NCBI GenBank assembly: GCA_046735355.1
Contig: JBKPTC010000037.1
Span: 1-13,264, forward strand
DNA length: 13,264 bases
DNA from: DATAEU01 sp046735355
GTDB lineage: Bacteria > Actinomycetota > UBA4738 > HRBIN12
Direction of reading: 5' to 3'
Position 1 is the first letter of the stretch; every line of letters starts with the position of its first letter. Below, in pieces: positions 5,735 through 12,573 of this stretch. Both the position numbers and the translations under genes were made by a program. The notes under the pieces are model-generated. The model saw only the letters and a list, made by a program, of their open reading frames with translations. It was not told where the DNA came from and made no database searches.

Positions 5735-7731
5735 ACGAGCATCGCGAGCGCGGCCGCGCCGATCGTGATGAGCAGCGCGACACGGTTGTAGGCGGTCGAC
5801 CGCAGGACGAGCGTCTCGTGCCCGATCACGCGGCCCGACGGCGCCAGGGTGTCGACGTTGACCTCGAAGCGCCCTCGCGTCGTGAGCTGCAGGTCGAAGC
5901 TCACCGTCGTCGTCGATCGAGCGGGGAACACGCGGGTGCGTTCGACCGGCTCGACGAGATGGCTCGACGACAGACGGATCGTCGCGCGGAGCGGAACGGA
6001 CGCGTCGTTCGCGACCAGGATCGGAACGTTGCGTATCGAGCTCGACGCCAGCGTGATCGACTGACCGACCTGCGGCCGGATCGCCGAGAACGCCGAGTGC
6101 GCGGCGTGGGACACGTGGTCGACGTACGTCGTGCCGGCGGCCTCGTCGCCGACGAAGCGCTGCGACTCCGCGAGCAGCAGCAACTGCTCGAGGTGCGTCG
6201 GCTGCGTGCTGGTCCGCACGAGCATCGTGCGGTAGGTCGCGACGAGGCGGCGAGCGCGCTTGATCGAGCCGACGTACGCGGACGAGAAGGCCGAGGGCGA
6301 CTCGAGCAGGGTCGACACGCCGCCCGGCTGCTTCGCGGCGGCGTCGCCGACGAGCGCGCTCGCGGTCCGCCGATGCAGCCACGGCGCCGCGCCGAGGGCC
6401 CGGGCGAGTGCGTCGTAGAAGGCCCCGGGCGCCGACACGCCCTCGCCGAGGATCATCGCGAGCGCGCGCGCCTCGCCCGGGCGCTGGAGCCAGATCTCGG
6501 CGAGGTCGCCGAGCACCCAGCGGGCGCCGAGCACCGGGTCCTCACCGACGACGTCGTTCTCGAGCATGGCCTGAACGGCCGGGTCGGCGACGATCGCCGT
6601 GAGCGTCGCGTTCTGCGCCGCGAGCGACACGAGCGGCGACGGGGCGAAGCCTTGCAGATCCTCGGCACGGTCGAGCGTGGACGGATCCAACAGGAGCGTC
6701 GAGACGCCCTGTGTCGGCAGCTCGTCGAGCGCGCCCTGGTCGAGCGCCGATCGCGGCGGCCGGAGCACCGCGGTCGAGGGCGTGCCGCCGAGCACCGACG
6801 ACAGCAGCTCGCGGCCCATCTGCACCTGCACGCCGAGATCGCGAGCGAGCCCGCCCGACGTCAGCGCGGGCAGCAGCGGTTCGCTGTACGGAAGCGCCGA
6901 CAGCTCCACGTTCGGCGCGCGAGCGATCGCGCGAAGCGACGCGAGCTCCTCGGCCGCGAAGGAGCTGGCGCCCTCGCCCGCCGCGACGGAGCGAACCTCG
7001 CCGTCGTCGACGACGCGATATCCGTCGGCCATGTCGACGAGCTGCAGCAACAACAGCGGCGAGACGACGACGTCGACCGGCTCGCCGACGTCGATCACGT
7101 GCTGGAGCGCAGCGATCTGACCGGAGATCCGACCACCGGGGGAGACCGCCGCCTCGAACGCCGGCGACGCGAACACGCCGTCGGGCCGAAGGCTCAGCTG
7201 CGCGTGCAGCACGAACGTCCACGAGAACGCGACGGGGAGCAACGGCTCGCGAACCAGATAGATCACCGGTGTTCGGACCTCGCCGAGCGCGCGGAAATGC
7301 GAGCGGAGCTCGACCGTGAGCGGATACACCAACGATTGCGTCGCGCTCAGCTGTGTGAGCGGCAGATCGATCGAAACGGTGAAGTCGCGGACGTCGCCGG
7401 GGGCGAGCTCGCCGTCCCGGGGGCTCGTCTGCCCAAGCAGCACCGACGCCGCGGGCGCGTCACCGGTCATCGCCTCCTCGAACGCGGTTCGCGACAGCGC
7501 CGGAGACCACAGCGTGATCCCGATGCTGAGCGCGTCGTACGTCTCGGTGCCGGCGTTCTCGGCGCGCAGCCGGATCGTGATCGACGGATGATCGCGGTCG
7601 TTCCACTGCGGCGTCTGCTCGATCAGCGTGAGGCGGACGGGAAGCTCCTGCGCGAGCGCCCGGGGCGGCGACGCGGTGAGGAACGTGAGGCAGAGCAGCG
7701 AAGCGACGCCGAGCGCGAACGAGCGCCTCAT
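5698..7731 (-). CDS. DUF6049-family envelope protein (Rv3909-like)
   Basis: A 677-residue exported protein of the actinobacterial family found directly before murJ (Rv3909 in M. tuberculosis). Residues 1-27 are a signal peptide (MRRSFALGVA... ending PRALA, cleavage before Gln28). The N-terminal part, about 30-170, has beta-rich, Ig-like character (VRLTLIEQTPQWNDR, RLRAENAG). The middle, about 185-560, has alpha/beta character and contains VDVVVSPLLLLQL. A second beta-sandwich at about 570-645 (NDASVPLRATIRL, TTTVSFDLQLTTRG) precedes one C-terminal membrane helix at about 651-668 and a basic tail FLPRR. It would thus be anchored with nearly everything outside. Biochemical function is unknown; conserved linkage suggests a role with MurJ in wall synthesis (inference). 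ATG at 7731 is 15 bases after the transporter stop, without a clear Shine-Dalgarno site. Confidence 0.87.
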   Translation of the reverse strand: MRRSFALGVASLLCLTFLTASPPRALAQELPVRLTLIEQTPQWNDRDHPSITIRLRAENAGTETYDALSIGITLWSPALSRTAFEEAMTGDAPAASVLLGQTSPRDGELAPGDVRDFTVSIDLPLTQLSATQSLVYPLTVELRSHFRALGEVRTPVIYLVREPLLPVAFSWTFVLHAQLSLRPDGVFASPAFEAAVSPGGRISGQIAALQHVIDVGEPVDVVVSPLLLLQLVDMADGYRVVDDGEVRSVAAGEGASSFAAEELASLRAIARAPNVELSALPYSEPLLPALTSGGLARDLGVQVQMGRELLSSVLGGTPSTAVLRPPRSALDQGALDELPTQGVSTLLLDPSTLDRAEDLQGFAPSPLVSLAAQNATLTAIVADPAVQAMLENDVVGEDPVLGARWVLGDLAEIWLQRPGEARALAMILGEGVSAPGAFYDALARALGAAPWLHRRTASALVGDAAAKQPGGVSTLLESPSAFSSAYVGSIKRARRLVATYRTMLVRTSTQPTHLEQLLLLAESQRFVGDEAAGTTYVDHVSHAAHSAFSAIRPQVGQSITLASSSIRNVPILVANDASVPLRATIRLSSSHLVEPVERTRVFPARSTTTVSFDLQLTTRGRFEVNVDTLAPSGRVIGHETLVLRSTAYNRVALLITIGAAALAMLVWARRFLPRRTA

Positions 7732-7746
7732 GGGAATCGGCCCATG

Positions 7747-8523
7747 CTACCCGGCCGTCCTCAGCAGCTCGGCGAGCTCGCGGCCGCCGTACAGCAGCGC
7801 GACCGCGAGCAGGAACACGCCGACGACGACCCGAAGCGTGCGCTCGCTCGTTCCGAGCGCGATCTTCGCGCCGAGCCGCGCACCCGGGATCACCCCGATC
7901 GTGAGGACCGCGCAGATCGCCCAATCGATGTGCCCGAGCCACCAGTGCACGATGGTCCCCGGCACGACGAGCGCCGCGATCGTCACGAGCGACGTTCCGA
8001 GCGCGCGCTTGAGCGGCATCCCGATCGCCACCGTGTACGCCGGCACCATCACGATGCCGCCGCCGACGCCGAGCAGTCCCGAGACGAACCCGGCCGCCAG
8101 CCCGATGACGGCGTACTTCCACGCCGGCGTCTTCCCGCGCTCCCACGCGACGCGCGGCGTCCGTCCGCGGATCACCTGGTACGCCGTGATCCCGATGAGG
8201 ATCGACGTGACGAACAGGAGCAGGTGCGCGTTCACATAGTCGGTGAGGTACGCGCCGAGGATCGCGCCCGGCATGCCGGTCAGCGACCCCCATCCGGCCG
8301 CGCGAAGGCTCACCTCGCCGGCGCGGTAGTAGGTCCAAGCGCCGACGAGCGAGGTCGGAAAGATCGCCGGCAGCGGCGTCGCGACGGCCTCGATCGCGCT
8401 CCCGCCGAGCAGCACGTTCACGGCCGGCGTGGTGATCACGCCGCCGCCCACGCCGAACAGCCCGGATCCGATGCCCGCGACGAAGCCGACGAGGATGCCG
8501 ATGACGATCTGGAAGGTCGTCAC
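7747..8523 (-). CDS. TauE/SafE-family sulfite/anion exporter
   Basis: A 258-residue multi-pass membrane protein of the TauE/SafE (DUF81) family, which moves sulfite, sulfoacetate or related small organic anions; the substrate here is unknown. The family's inverted-repeat signature is plain: GLFGVGGGVITTPAV (21-35) in the first half and GLLGVGGGIVMVPAY (149-163) in the second. About eight hydrophobic segments are visible, separated by a basic loop at 119-135 (RGRTPRVAWERGK). GTG at 8523 overlaps the Nudix TGA as GTGA, so I take that start although the frame stays open to 8940 inside the Nudix gene. It is not part of the M. tuberculosis arrangement, where mutT4 is followed directly by the DUF6049 gene, so it appears to be an insertion into the conserved cluster. 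Confidence 0.92.
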   Translation of the reverse strand: MTTFQIVIGILVGFVAGIGSGLFGVGGGVITTPAVNVLLGGSAIEAVATPLPAIFPTSLVGAWTYYRAGEVSLRAAGWGSLTGMPGAILGAYLTDYVNAHLLLFVTSILIGITAYQVIRGRTPRVAWERGKTPAWKYAVIGLAAGFVSGLLGVGGGIVMVPAYTVAIGMPLKRALGTSLVTIAALVVPGTIVHWWLGHIDWAICAVLTIGVIPGARLGAKIALGTSERTLRVVVGVFLLAVALLYGGRELAELLRTAG

Positions 8524-8945
8524 GAAAGCTTCGCTGCGGCCCGCTCGAGGATCTCGCGCTCGCCCTTGTACGCGGCCTTCTTGAGGGCCGCCTGCAGCGG
8601 GAACCAGCGGACCTCTTCCATCTCGTGGTCGTGCAGCGACACGTCGCCGCCGATCGCGCGCATCAGAAAGAAGCGGACCGCCTTGCGAACGCGCACGCCC
8701 TCCCAGACGTAGAAGTACCGGATGTCGCCGAGGTCCTCCTCGATCTCGGCCTCGAGCCCGGTCTCCTCGCGCACCTCGCGGATCGCGGCCTGACGGTTGT
8801 CCTCGTTCTCCTCGATCCCGCCCTTGGGCAGGCCCCAGGCGAGCTGACCGCGGCGGGTCCGTCGGGAGGCGAGGGCGATCTCGACGCCGTCTCCGCCGCG
8901 GCGGTACACGACCCCACCTGCGGAGACCTCGCGACGCCACGGCAC
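8520..8945 (-). CDS. Nudix hydrolase, MutT-like
   Basis: A 141-residue Nudix hydrolase, about the minimum size for the family. The Nudix box runs from Gly42 to Leu64: G-x5-E48-x7-R56-E-V-R-E60-E61-T-G-L, all metal-binding Glu present. Residues 6-16 (EVSAGGVVYRR) form the usual entry strand, and AWGLPKGGIEENED leads into the box. Position beside a DUF6049 gene and the CCA enzyme matches mutT4 (Rv3908) of M. tuberculosis. Such enzymes hydrolyse nucleoside diphosphates linked to another moiety, for example oxidised dNTPs or diadenosine polyphosphates; the substrate here is not readable. GTG at 8945 is preceded by TACAAT at exactly 6 bases and has no Shine-Dalgarno site, so its mRNA is probably leaderless. 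First gene of the long minus-strand cluster. Confidence 0.93.
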   Translation of the reverse strand: MPWRREVSAGGVVYRRGGDGVEIALASRRTRRGQLAWGLPKGGIEENEDNRQAAIREVREETGLEAEIEEDLGDIRYFYVWEGVRVRKAVRFFLMRAIGGDVSLHDHEMEEVRWFPLQAALKKAAYKGEREILERAAAKLS

Positions 8946-8951
8946 CAGCCG

Positions 8952-8957
8952 ATTGTA
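8952..8957 (-). promoter_or_regulatory. -10 element of the Nudix-murJ cluster, leaderless
   Basis: TACAAT on the minus strand (5 of 6 to TATAAT) lies exactly 6 bases before GTG 8945, placing the transcription start on the start codon. No good -35 is visible. It is probably the head promoter for Nudix, transporter, DUF6049 and murJ. Confidence 0.65.
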
Positions 8958-9034
8958 TGCGGCGGTTGGACGCCTCCCGCCCGCGGGCCTCGCCCTACAG
9001 GTCGGAGCCGAACCGGCCGAGGACTTCAGGCGGG

Positions 9035-10129
9035 ATGGAGATCTCGGAGCTGCTCAGGTACGCCGTCGAGATGGGGGCGAGCGACCTCCACCTCAAGACC
9101 GGCAACGTGCCGTTCGTCCGCGTCGACGGCGCGCTGCATCCGAGCACGTTCGCGCCGCTCACGCCCGCAGAGACCGACGAGGCCGCCCGCGCGCTCATGC
9201 CCGAGCACAAGTCGCGGGAGTTCGCCGAGCACAACGAGGCGGACTTCGGCTACACGATGACGGGCGTCGGCCGGTTCCGCGTCAACGTGTTCCGTCAGCG
9301 CGGAGCCGTGGGACTCGCGATCCGGCGGGTGCGCTCCGACATCCCTTCCTTCGAGGAGCTGCTGCTGCCGCCGGTCATGCGGTCGCTGTCGGAGTCGAGC
9401 CGCGGCCTGATCCTGCTGACCGGCCCGACCGGCACCGGGAAGACCACGACGATCGCGTCGATGATCGGCTACATCAACCGGACACGCCGCGCGCACATCG
9501 TGACGATCGAGGATCCGATCGAGGTCGTGCACGAGGACGACCAGTCGATCATCCAGCAGCGTGAGATCGGTCTCGACACCGAGTCGTACGCGACCGCGCT
9601 CAAGCACGTGATCCGGCAGGACCCCGACGTCATCTTCGTCGGCGAGATCCGCGATCCGGAGTCGGCGCTGTCCGCGATCCAGGCGGCCGAGACGGGGCAC
9701 CTCGTCATCTCGACCTTGCACACGATCGACGCGACCGAGACGATCAACCGCGTCCTGGACCTCTTCCCGCCCGGACAGCAGAAGGAGGTGCGGTCCTCCT
9801 TCGCCGGCGCGCTCCGCGGCATCGTGTCGCAACGGCTCGCGCCCCGCGCGGACGGGAAGGGCCGGGTCCCCGCGGTCGAGGTGCTCGTCGCGACCGGCCG
9901 CGTGTACGAACGGATCATGGACCCCGACGCGACGCTCGAGATCCACGACATCATCGCCGAAGGCGAGTACTACGGGATGCAGACGTTCGACCAGGCGCTC
10001 GTCAAGCTGATCCAGGACGGTCTGGTGACCGAGGAGGACGCCAAGCGCGTCTCCAGCAACCCGCACGACCTCGTCCTCGCGCTCCGCGGCGTCCTCACGC
10101 GCGGCGCTCCGACGCTCGACGCCGTCTAG
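9035..10129 (+). CDS. PilT-like type IV pilus retraction ATPase
   Basis: Hexameric secretion ATPase of the PilT/PilB (GspE) superfamily, 364 residues, close to the usual PilT length of about 345. The N-terminal PAS-like domain begins EISELLRYAVEMGASDLHLK and ends about 100. Walker A is GPTGTGKTT (130-138), the Asp box includes TIEDPIE (157-163), atypical Walker B is DPDVIFVGEIRD (196-207), and the His box is TLHTIDATETINRV (227-240). QREIGLD (175-181) is also typical. In the retraction motif region, where PilT has AIRNLIRE, this protein reads VYERIMDP (290-297), while GMQTFDQAL (314-322) is kept. ATG at 9035 starts the family homology; an in-frame ATG at 8957 would add an unrelated Arg/Pro-rich stretch. 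GAGGA at 9019-9023 may be the ribosome site. No other pilus gene is adjacent. It converges with the HELAH gene, overlapping by CTAG. Confidence 0.93.
   Translation: MEISELLRYAVEMGASDLHLKTGNVPFVRVDGALHPSTFAPLTPAETDEAARALMPEHKSREFAEHNEADFGYTMTGVGRFRVNVFRQRGAVGLAIRRVRSDIPSFEELLLPPVMRSLSESSRGLILLTGPTGTGKTTTIASMIGYINRTRRAHIVTIEDPIEVVHEDDQSIIQQREIGLDTESYATALKHVIRQDPDVIFVGEIRDPESALSAIQAAETGHLVISTLHTIDATETINRVLDLFPPGQQKEVRSSFAGALRGIVSQRLAPRADGKGRVPAVEVLVATGRVYERIMDPDATLEIHDIIAEGEYYGMQTFDQALVKLIQDGLVTEEDAKRVSSNPHDLVLALRGVLTRGAPTLDAV
10126..10129. other. Shared CTAG: overlapping stop codons of two convergent genes
   Basis: TAG at 10127-10129 ends the plus-strand PilT gene, and TAG at 10128-10126 ends the minus-strand HELAH gene. 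The self-complementary CTAG serves both. There is no room for a terminator between the two coding regions, so each transcript must run into the other gene. Confidence 0.9.
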
Positions 10130-10488
10130 TCCGGCTCGCCGGCGGCGCGCCGAGCCGCTCGTTCCATCGGATGCCGCCGGTACCCGAACGGGATCGCGAG
10201 CAGCGCGTACGCCGGGATGAAGAAGGGCCCGAGCGCCATCGACTGTCGCACGTGCGCGAGCTCGTGCTCGAGGAGCCGGTCGTCGACCGGAACGCCCGAC
10301 AGGATCACGAAGCCGACGGTCATCGCGGCCCGGTCCATCCGAGCCAGCATCCACGTGACGCCCCGCGGCGGACCGGCGAAGACGACCACACCGCGCTCGA
10401 CCCGCGGCCGAACGAACGACAGCGCGCCGAGCACCAAACCGATCGCCGTGTTCGGAAGCGACCACACGAACCCGAGCGCCGTACGCAC
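10126..10488 (-). CDS. Small membrane protein with HELAH motif, possible metalloprotease-like
   Basis: A 120-residue protein of a family I do not recognise by name. It starts with a hydrophobic segment (about 4-26, LGFVWSLPNTAIGLVLGALS), has a second short hydrophobic stretch at 55-66, then HELAHVRQ (75-82), and a third hydrophobic segment at 87-102 (LGPFFIPAYALLAIPFG) with a basic C-terminal tail. HELAH fits the HExxH zinc-binding pattern, and the following VRQSMALGPFFIPAY stretch is reminiscent of small hypothetical proteins with HExxHxRQ near a membrane helix. A third zinc ligand is not evident, although H106 is possible; peptidase activity is therefore only a suggestion. GTG at 10488 marks the start, with CAGAAT 6 bases upstream and no Shine-Dalgarno site. 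Its stop codon overlaps that of the pilT-like gene, and it is divergent from the CCA gene by 45 bases. Confidence 0.78.
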   Translation of the reverse strand: MRTALGFVWSLPNTAIGLVLGALSFVRPRVERGVVVFAGPPRGVTWMLARMDRAAMTVGFVILSGVPVDDRLLEHELAHVRQSMALGPFFIPAYALLAIPFGYRRHPMERAARRAAGEPD

Positions 10489-10494
10489 GCCGCC

Positions 10495-10500
10495 ATTCTG
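10495..10500 (-). promoter_or_regulatory. -10 element of the HELAH gene, leaderless
   Basis: CAGAAT on the minus strand (4 of 6 to TATAAT) lies exactly 6 bases before GTG 10488. It is weaker than its neighbours because the first T is missing, but the spacing is the same. Confidence 0.4.
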
Positions 10501-10521
10501 AGCCGCGGACGTGGCCGGGGG

Positions 10522-10527
10522 TATCCT
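10522..10527 (+). promoter_or_regulatory. -10 element of the CCA-adding enzyme gene, leaderless
   Basis: TATCCT (TAnnnT) lies exactly 6 bases before ATG 10534, and no Shine-Dalgarno site precedes the ATG. Transcription would start on the A of the start codon. A clear -35 is not seen. Confidence 0.6.
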
Positions 10528-10533
10528 CGCGCC

Positions 10534-11934
10534 ATGACCGACACCACGCGTCCGGTCGAGGGCGCGCGCCTGGAGGTCCCTCCCGTCGCCATCGAGCTCG
10601 GCGAGCGGTTCGTCGCGGCCGGATTCGAGCTGTACCTCGTCGGCGGCGTCGTCCGCGACATGCTGCTCCGTCGGACCGAGGGCGGCAAGGAGCTCGATAT
10701 GTCGACCTCGGCGACGCCCCACGAGACGATGCAGGTGCTCAAGGGATGGGCGGACCGGCGGTACGCCGTCGGCGTGCGGTTCGGAACCGTCGGCGCGTCG
10801 AAGGACGATCGGGACTTCGAGATCACGACGTTCCGCGAGGAGGTCTATCACGAGGAGCACCGCAAGCCGTCCGTCACGTTCGCCAAGGACGTTCGGACCG
10901 ATCTCTCGCGCCGCGACTTCACGATCAACGCGATGGCGATCAAGCTGCCGGAGGGCGAGTTCGTCGATCCGTTCGGCGGGGTGCGTGATCTCGCGGCCAA
11001 GCGTCTCGACACGCCGCTCGATCCGGAGCTCGCGTTCACCGACGATCCGCTCCGGATGCTCCGCGCGGCCCGGTTCGTGTCGCAGCTCGACGTCGAGCCC
11101 ACGAACCGTGTCGTCGGCGCGGTCGCCGGCCTGCGCGATCGTCTCGACATCGTCTCGCGGGAGCGGATCCGCTGGGAGCTCGACAAGCTGCTGACCGGCG
11201 CTCGGGCCGGACGCGGGCTCGAGCTCCTCGTCGACACCGGTCTGGCCGACACGTTCCTGCCCGAGCTGCCCGCGCTGCGTCTCGAGCAGGATCCGGTCCA
11301 CAAGCACAAGGACGTCCTGCACCACACGTACGCGGTCGTCGAGAACTGCGATCGCCGGGACCTCGTGCTCCGGCTGGCCGCGCTGCTGCACGACGTCGGC
11401 AAGCCGAAGACGCGCTCGGTCACGCCGGAGGGCGTGCAGTTCCATCACCACGAGGTCGTCGGCGCGCGCATGACCGACGACATCCTTCGGCGTCTGCGGT
11501 ATCCGAACCCCGTCGTCGACGAGGTGCGCAGGCTGGTGGAGCTGCACCTGCGGTTCCACGGCTACGGTGACGGCTGGACCGACAGCGCCGTCCGCCGGTA
11601 CGTGCGCGACGCCGGTCCGCTGCTCGACCGGCTCAACCAGCTGACGCGCGCCGACGTGACGACCGGCAACCGCTTCAAGGCCAAGCAGTTCCGCGCGCTG
11701 ATGGACGACCTCGAGGAGCGGATCGCGCGGCTGGCCGAGGAGGAGAACCTCGACGCGATGCGTCCGCCGCTCGACGGCCGGCAGATCATGGAGCACCTCG
11801 GCATCGAGCCGGGCCCCGCGGTCGGCCGCGCGCGCGAGTTCCTGATGGAGCAGCGGCTCGAGCGCGGCCTCATCACGGAGGAGGAGGCCTACGCGATGCT
11901 CGACGACTGGGCGGCCGAGCAGGACCCGCGCTGA
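10534..11934 (+). CDS. CCA tRNA nucleotidyltransferase (PcnA-type), HD-domain
   Basis: Adds or repairs the 3' CCA end of tRNAs; class II nucleotidyltransferase of 466 residues, about the length of M. tuberculosis PcnA. LVGGVVRD (35-42) is the head motif. The active-site pair reads E53-L-D55 (KELDMSTSATP) where D-x-D is usual, and D94-F-E96 (DFEITTF) supplies the third carboxylate. RRDFTINAMA (126-135) and DPLRMLRAARF (171-181) are the flexible-loop and base-recognition regions. An HD domain follows, with LLHDVGKP (H286-D287) and FHHHEVVGA (303-311), typical of the actinobacterial form and possibly a phosphohydrolase. LHLRFHGYGDGWTDSAVRRY (338-356 region) closely follows PcnA. ATG at 10534 is fixed by the family N-terminus and by the TATCCT upstream; the open frame before it overlaps the HELAH gene. 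Converges with signal peptidase, 6 bases apart. Confidence 0.95.
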   Translation: MTDTTRPVEGARLEVPPVAIELGERFVAAGFELYLVGGVVRDMLLRRTEGGKELDMSTSATPHETMQVLKGWADRRYAVGVRFGTVGASKDDRDFEITTFREEVYHEEHRKPSVTFAKDVRTDLSRRDFTINAMAIKLPEGEFVDPFGGVRDLAAKRLDTPLDPELAFTDDPLRMLRAARFVSQLDVEPTNRVVGAVAGLRDRLDIVSRERIRWELDKLLTGARAGRGLELLVDTGLADTFLPELPALRLEQDPVHKHKDVLHHTYAVVENCDRRDLVLRLAALLHDVGKPKTRSVTPEGVQFHHHEVVGARMTDDILRRLRYPNPVVDEVRRLVELHLRFHGYGDGWTDSAVRRYVRDAGPLLDRLNQLTRADVTTGNRFKAKQFRALMDDLEERIARLAEEENLDAMRPPLDGRQIMEHLGIEPGPAVGRAREFLMEQRLERGLITEEEAYAMLDDWAAEQDPR

Positions 11935-11943
11935 CGCGCGTCA
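11932..11943. other. Palindrome containing both stop codons of convergent genes
   Basis: TGACGCGCGTCA is a perfect 12-base palindrome. Its left TGA ends the CCA-enzyme gene, and its right TCA is the TGA stop of signal peptidase on the other strand. It is too short and lacks a T tract, so I do not call it a terminator. Confidence 0.85.
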
Positions 11944-12567
11944 CAACCCGCCGGCGTCGTCGAACGGCCACACGATCACGAACGCGCGGCCGATCACGTT
12001 CGACTTCGGAACCATCCCGAGCCCGTACCGCGAGTCGCCGGAGTGACATCGGTTGTCGCCGAGCACCCAGATGCGGCCGGCCGGCACGCTTCGCTTCGGA
12101 TAGGTGCCGTTGCACCCGGCGGCGCCGCGCGGCAGGTACGGCTCGTCGAGCGCGCGATCGTTGACGTAGACGACGTTCCGGCGGATCTCGACGGTGTCGC
12201 CCGGAAGCCCGATCACGCGCTTGATGAGGTCCTCGTCCTCCGGCTGCGCGAACCCGAGGCCCTCGCCGAGCCAGTGCAGGAAGTCGCCGATCGGGCCGCG
12301 GTCGGGCTGCTCGACCGGATGCGGGTTCGCGAACACGACGACGTTGCCGTGATGGATGTCGCCGAACACGTAGGACGGCTTGCTGACCAGCACGCGGTCG
12401 CCCGGCATCAGCGTGCGTTCCATCGAGCCGGTCGGGATGAAGAACGCCTGGACGAGGAACGTCTTGATCACGATCGCGATCACGAACGCGAGGACGACCA
12501 GGCCGGCGATCTCGCGGAGGAACGAACGGTGTTCGTCGCGCTTCCTCGATGCCTCGCGCTCGGACAC
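11941..12567 (-). CDS. lepB: Signal peptidase I (S26 family)
   Basis: Removes signal peptides from exported proteins at the outer face of the cytoplasmic membrane; 208 residues, standard for Gram-positive type I enzymes. One N-terminal membrane helix spans about 19-41, after a charged cytoplasmic tail. Ser48 in IPTGSMERTL is the nucleophile, and Lys116 in DLIKRVIGLPGD is the general base. GDNRCHSGDSR (170-180) is the conserved box E; PSYVFGDIHHGNVVVF (64-79) is box C-like. Two Cys (C152 and C174) lie in the outer domain and could pair. GTG at 12567 begins the protein and is preceded by TAAGCT at exactly 6 bases without a Shine-Dalgarno site. It follows the ABC ATPase gene by 26 bases, but its own promoter suggests separate expression. 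Confidence 0.95.
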   Translation of the reverse strand: MSEREASRKRDEHRSFLREIAGLVVLAFVIAIVIKTFLVQAFFIPTGSMERTLMPGDRVLVSKPSYVFGDIHHGNVVVFANPHPVEQPDRGPIGDFLHWLGEGLGFAQPEDEDLIKRVIGLPGDTVEIRRNVVYVNDRALDEPYLPRGAAGCNGTYPKRSVPAGRIWVLGDNRCHSGDSRYGLGMVPKSNVIGRAFVIVWPFDDAGGL

Positions 12568-12573
12568 CGCGCG

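Noticed and set aside
4061..5791. Long open frame on the plus strand (576 codons) opposite murJ, and a similar 964-codon frame at 5818-8712
   Set aside because: Composition is extremely rich in Arg, Glu, His and Asp without any domain, as expected for antisense frames of high-G+C genes; MurJ, DUF6049 and TauE on the other strand are clear.
7744..7749. TAGCAT on the minus strand, 12 bases before the DUF6049 ATG, as another -10
   Set aside because: It contains the stop codon of the transporter and its spacing differs from the other promoters, so coincidence is likely.
8979..8988. GCCCGCGGGC palindrome upstream of the Nudix promoter as an operator or terminator
   Set aside because: A 10-base G+C palindrome is expected by chance in such DNA and has no T tract or repeated half-sites.
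8957..9034. Upstream ATG 8957 as start of the PilT-like protein
   Set aside because: It lies inside the Nudix promoter and adds an Arg/Pro/Ser-rich stretch unlike PilT N-termini.
9026..10465. Long minus-strand frame opposite the PilT-like gene
   Set aside because: Arg/Asp-rich, low complexity, no motif; the plus strand carries intact PilT motifs.
11932..11943. TGACGCGCGTCA as a Rho-independent terminator
   Set aside because: The stem would be at most 4 to 5 pairs and no T run follows on either strand.
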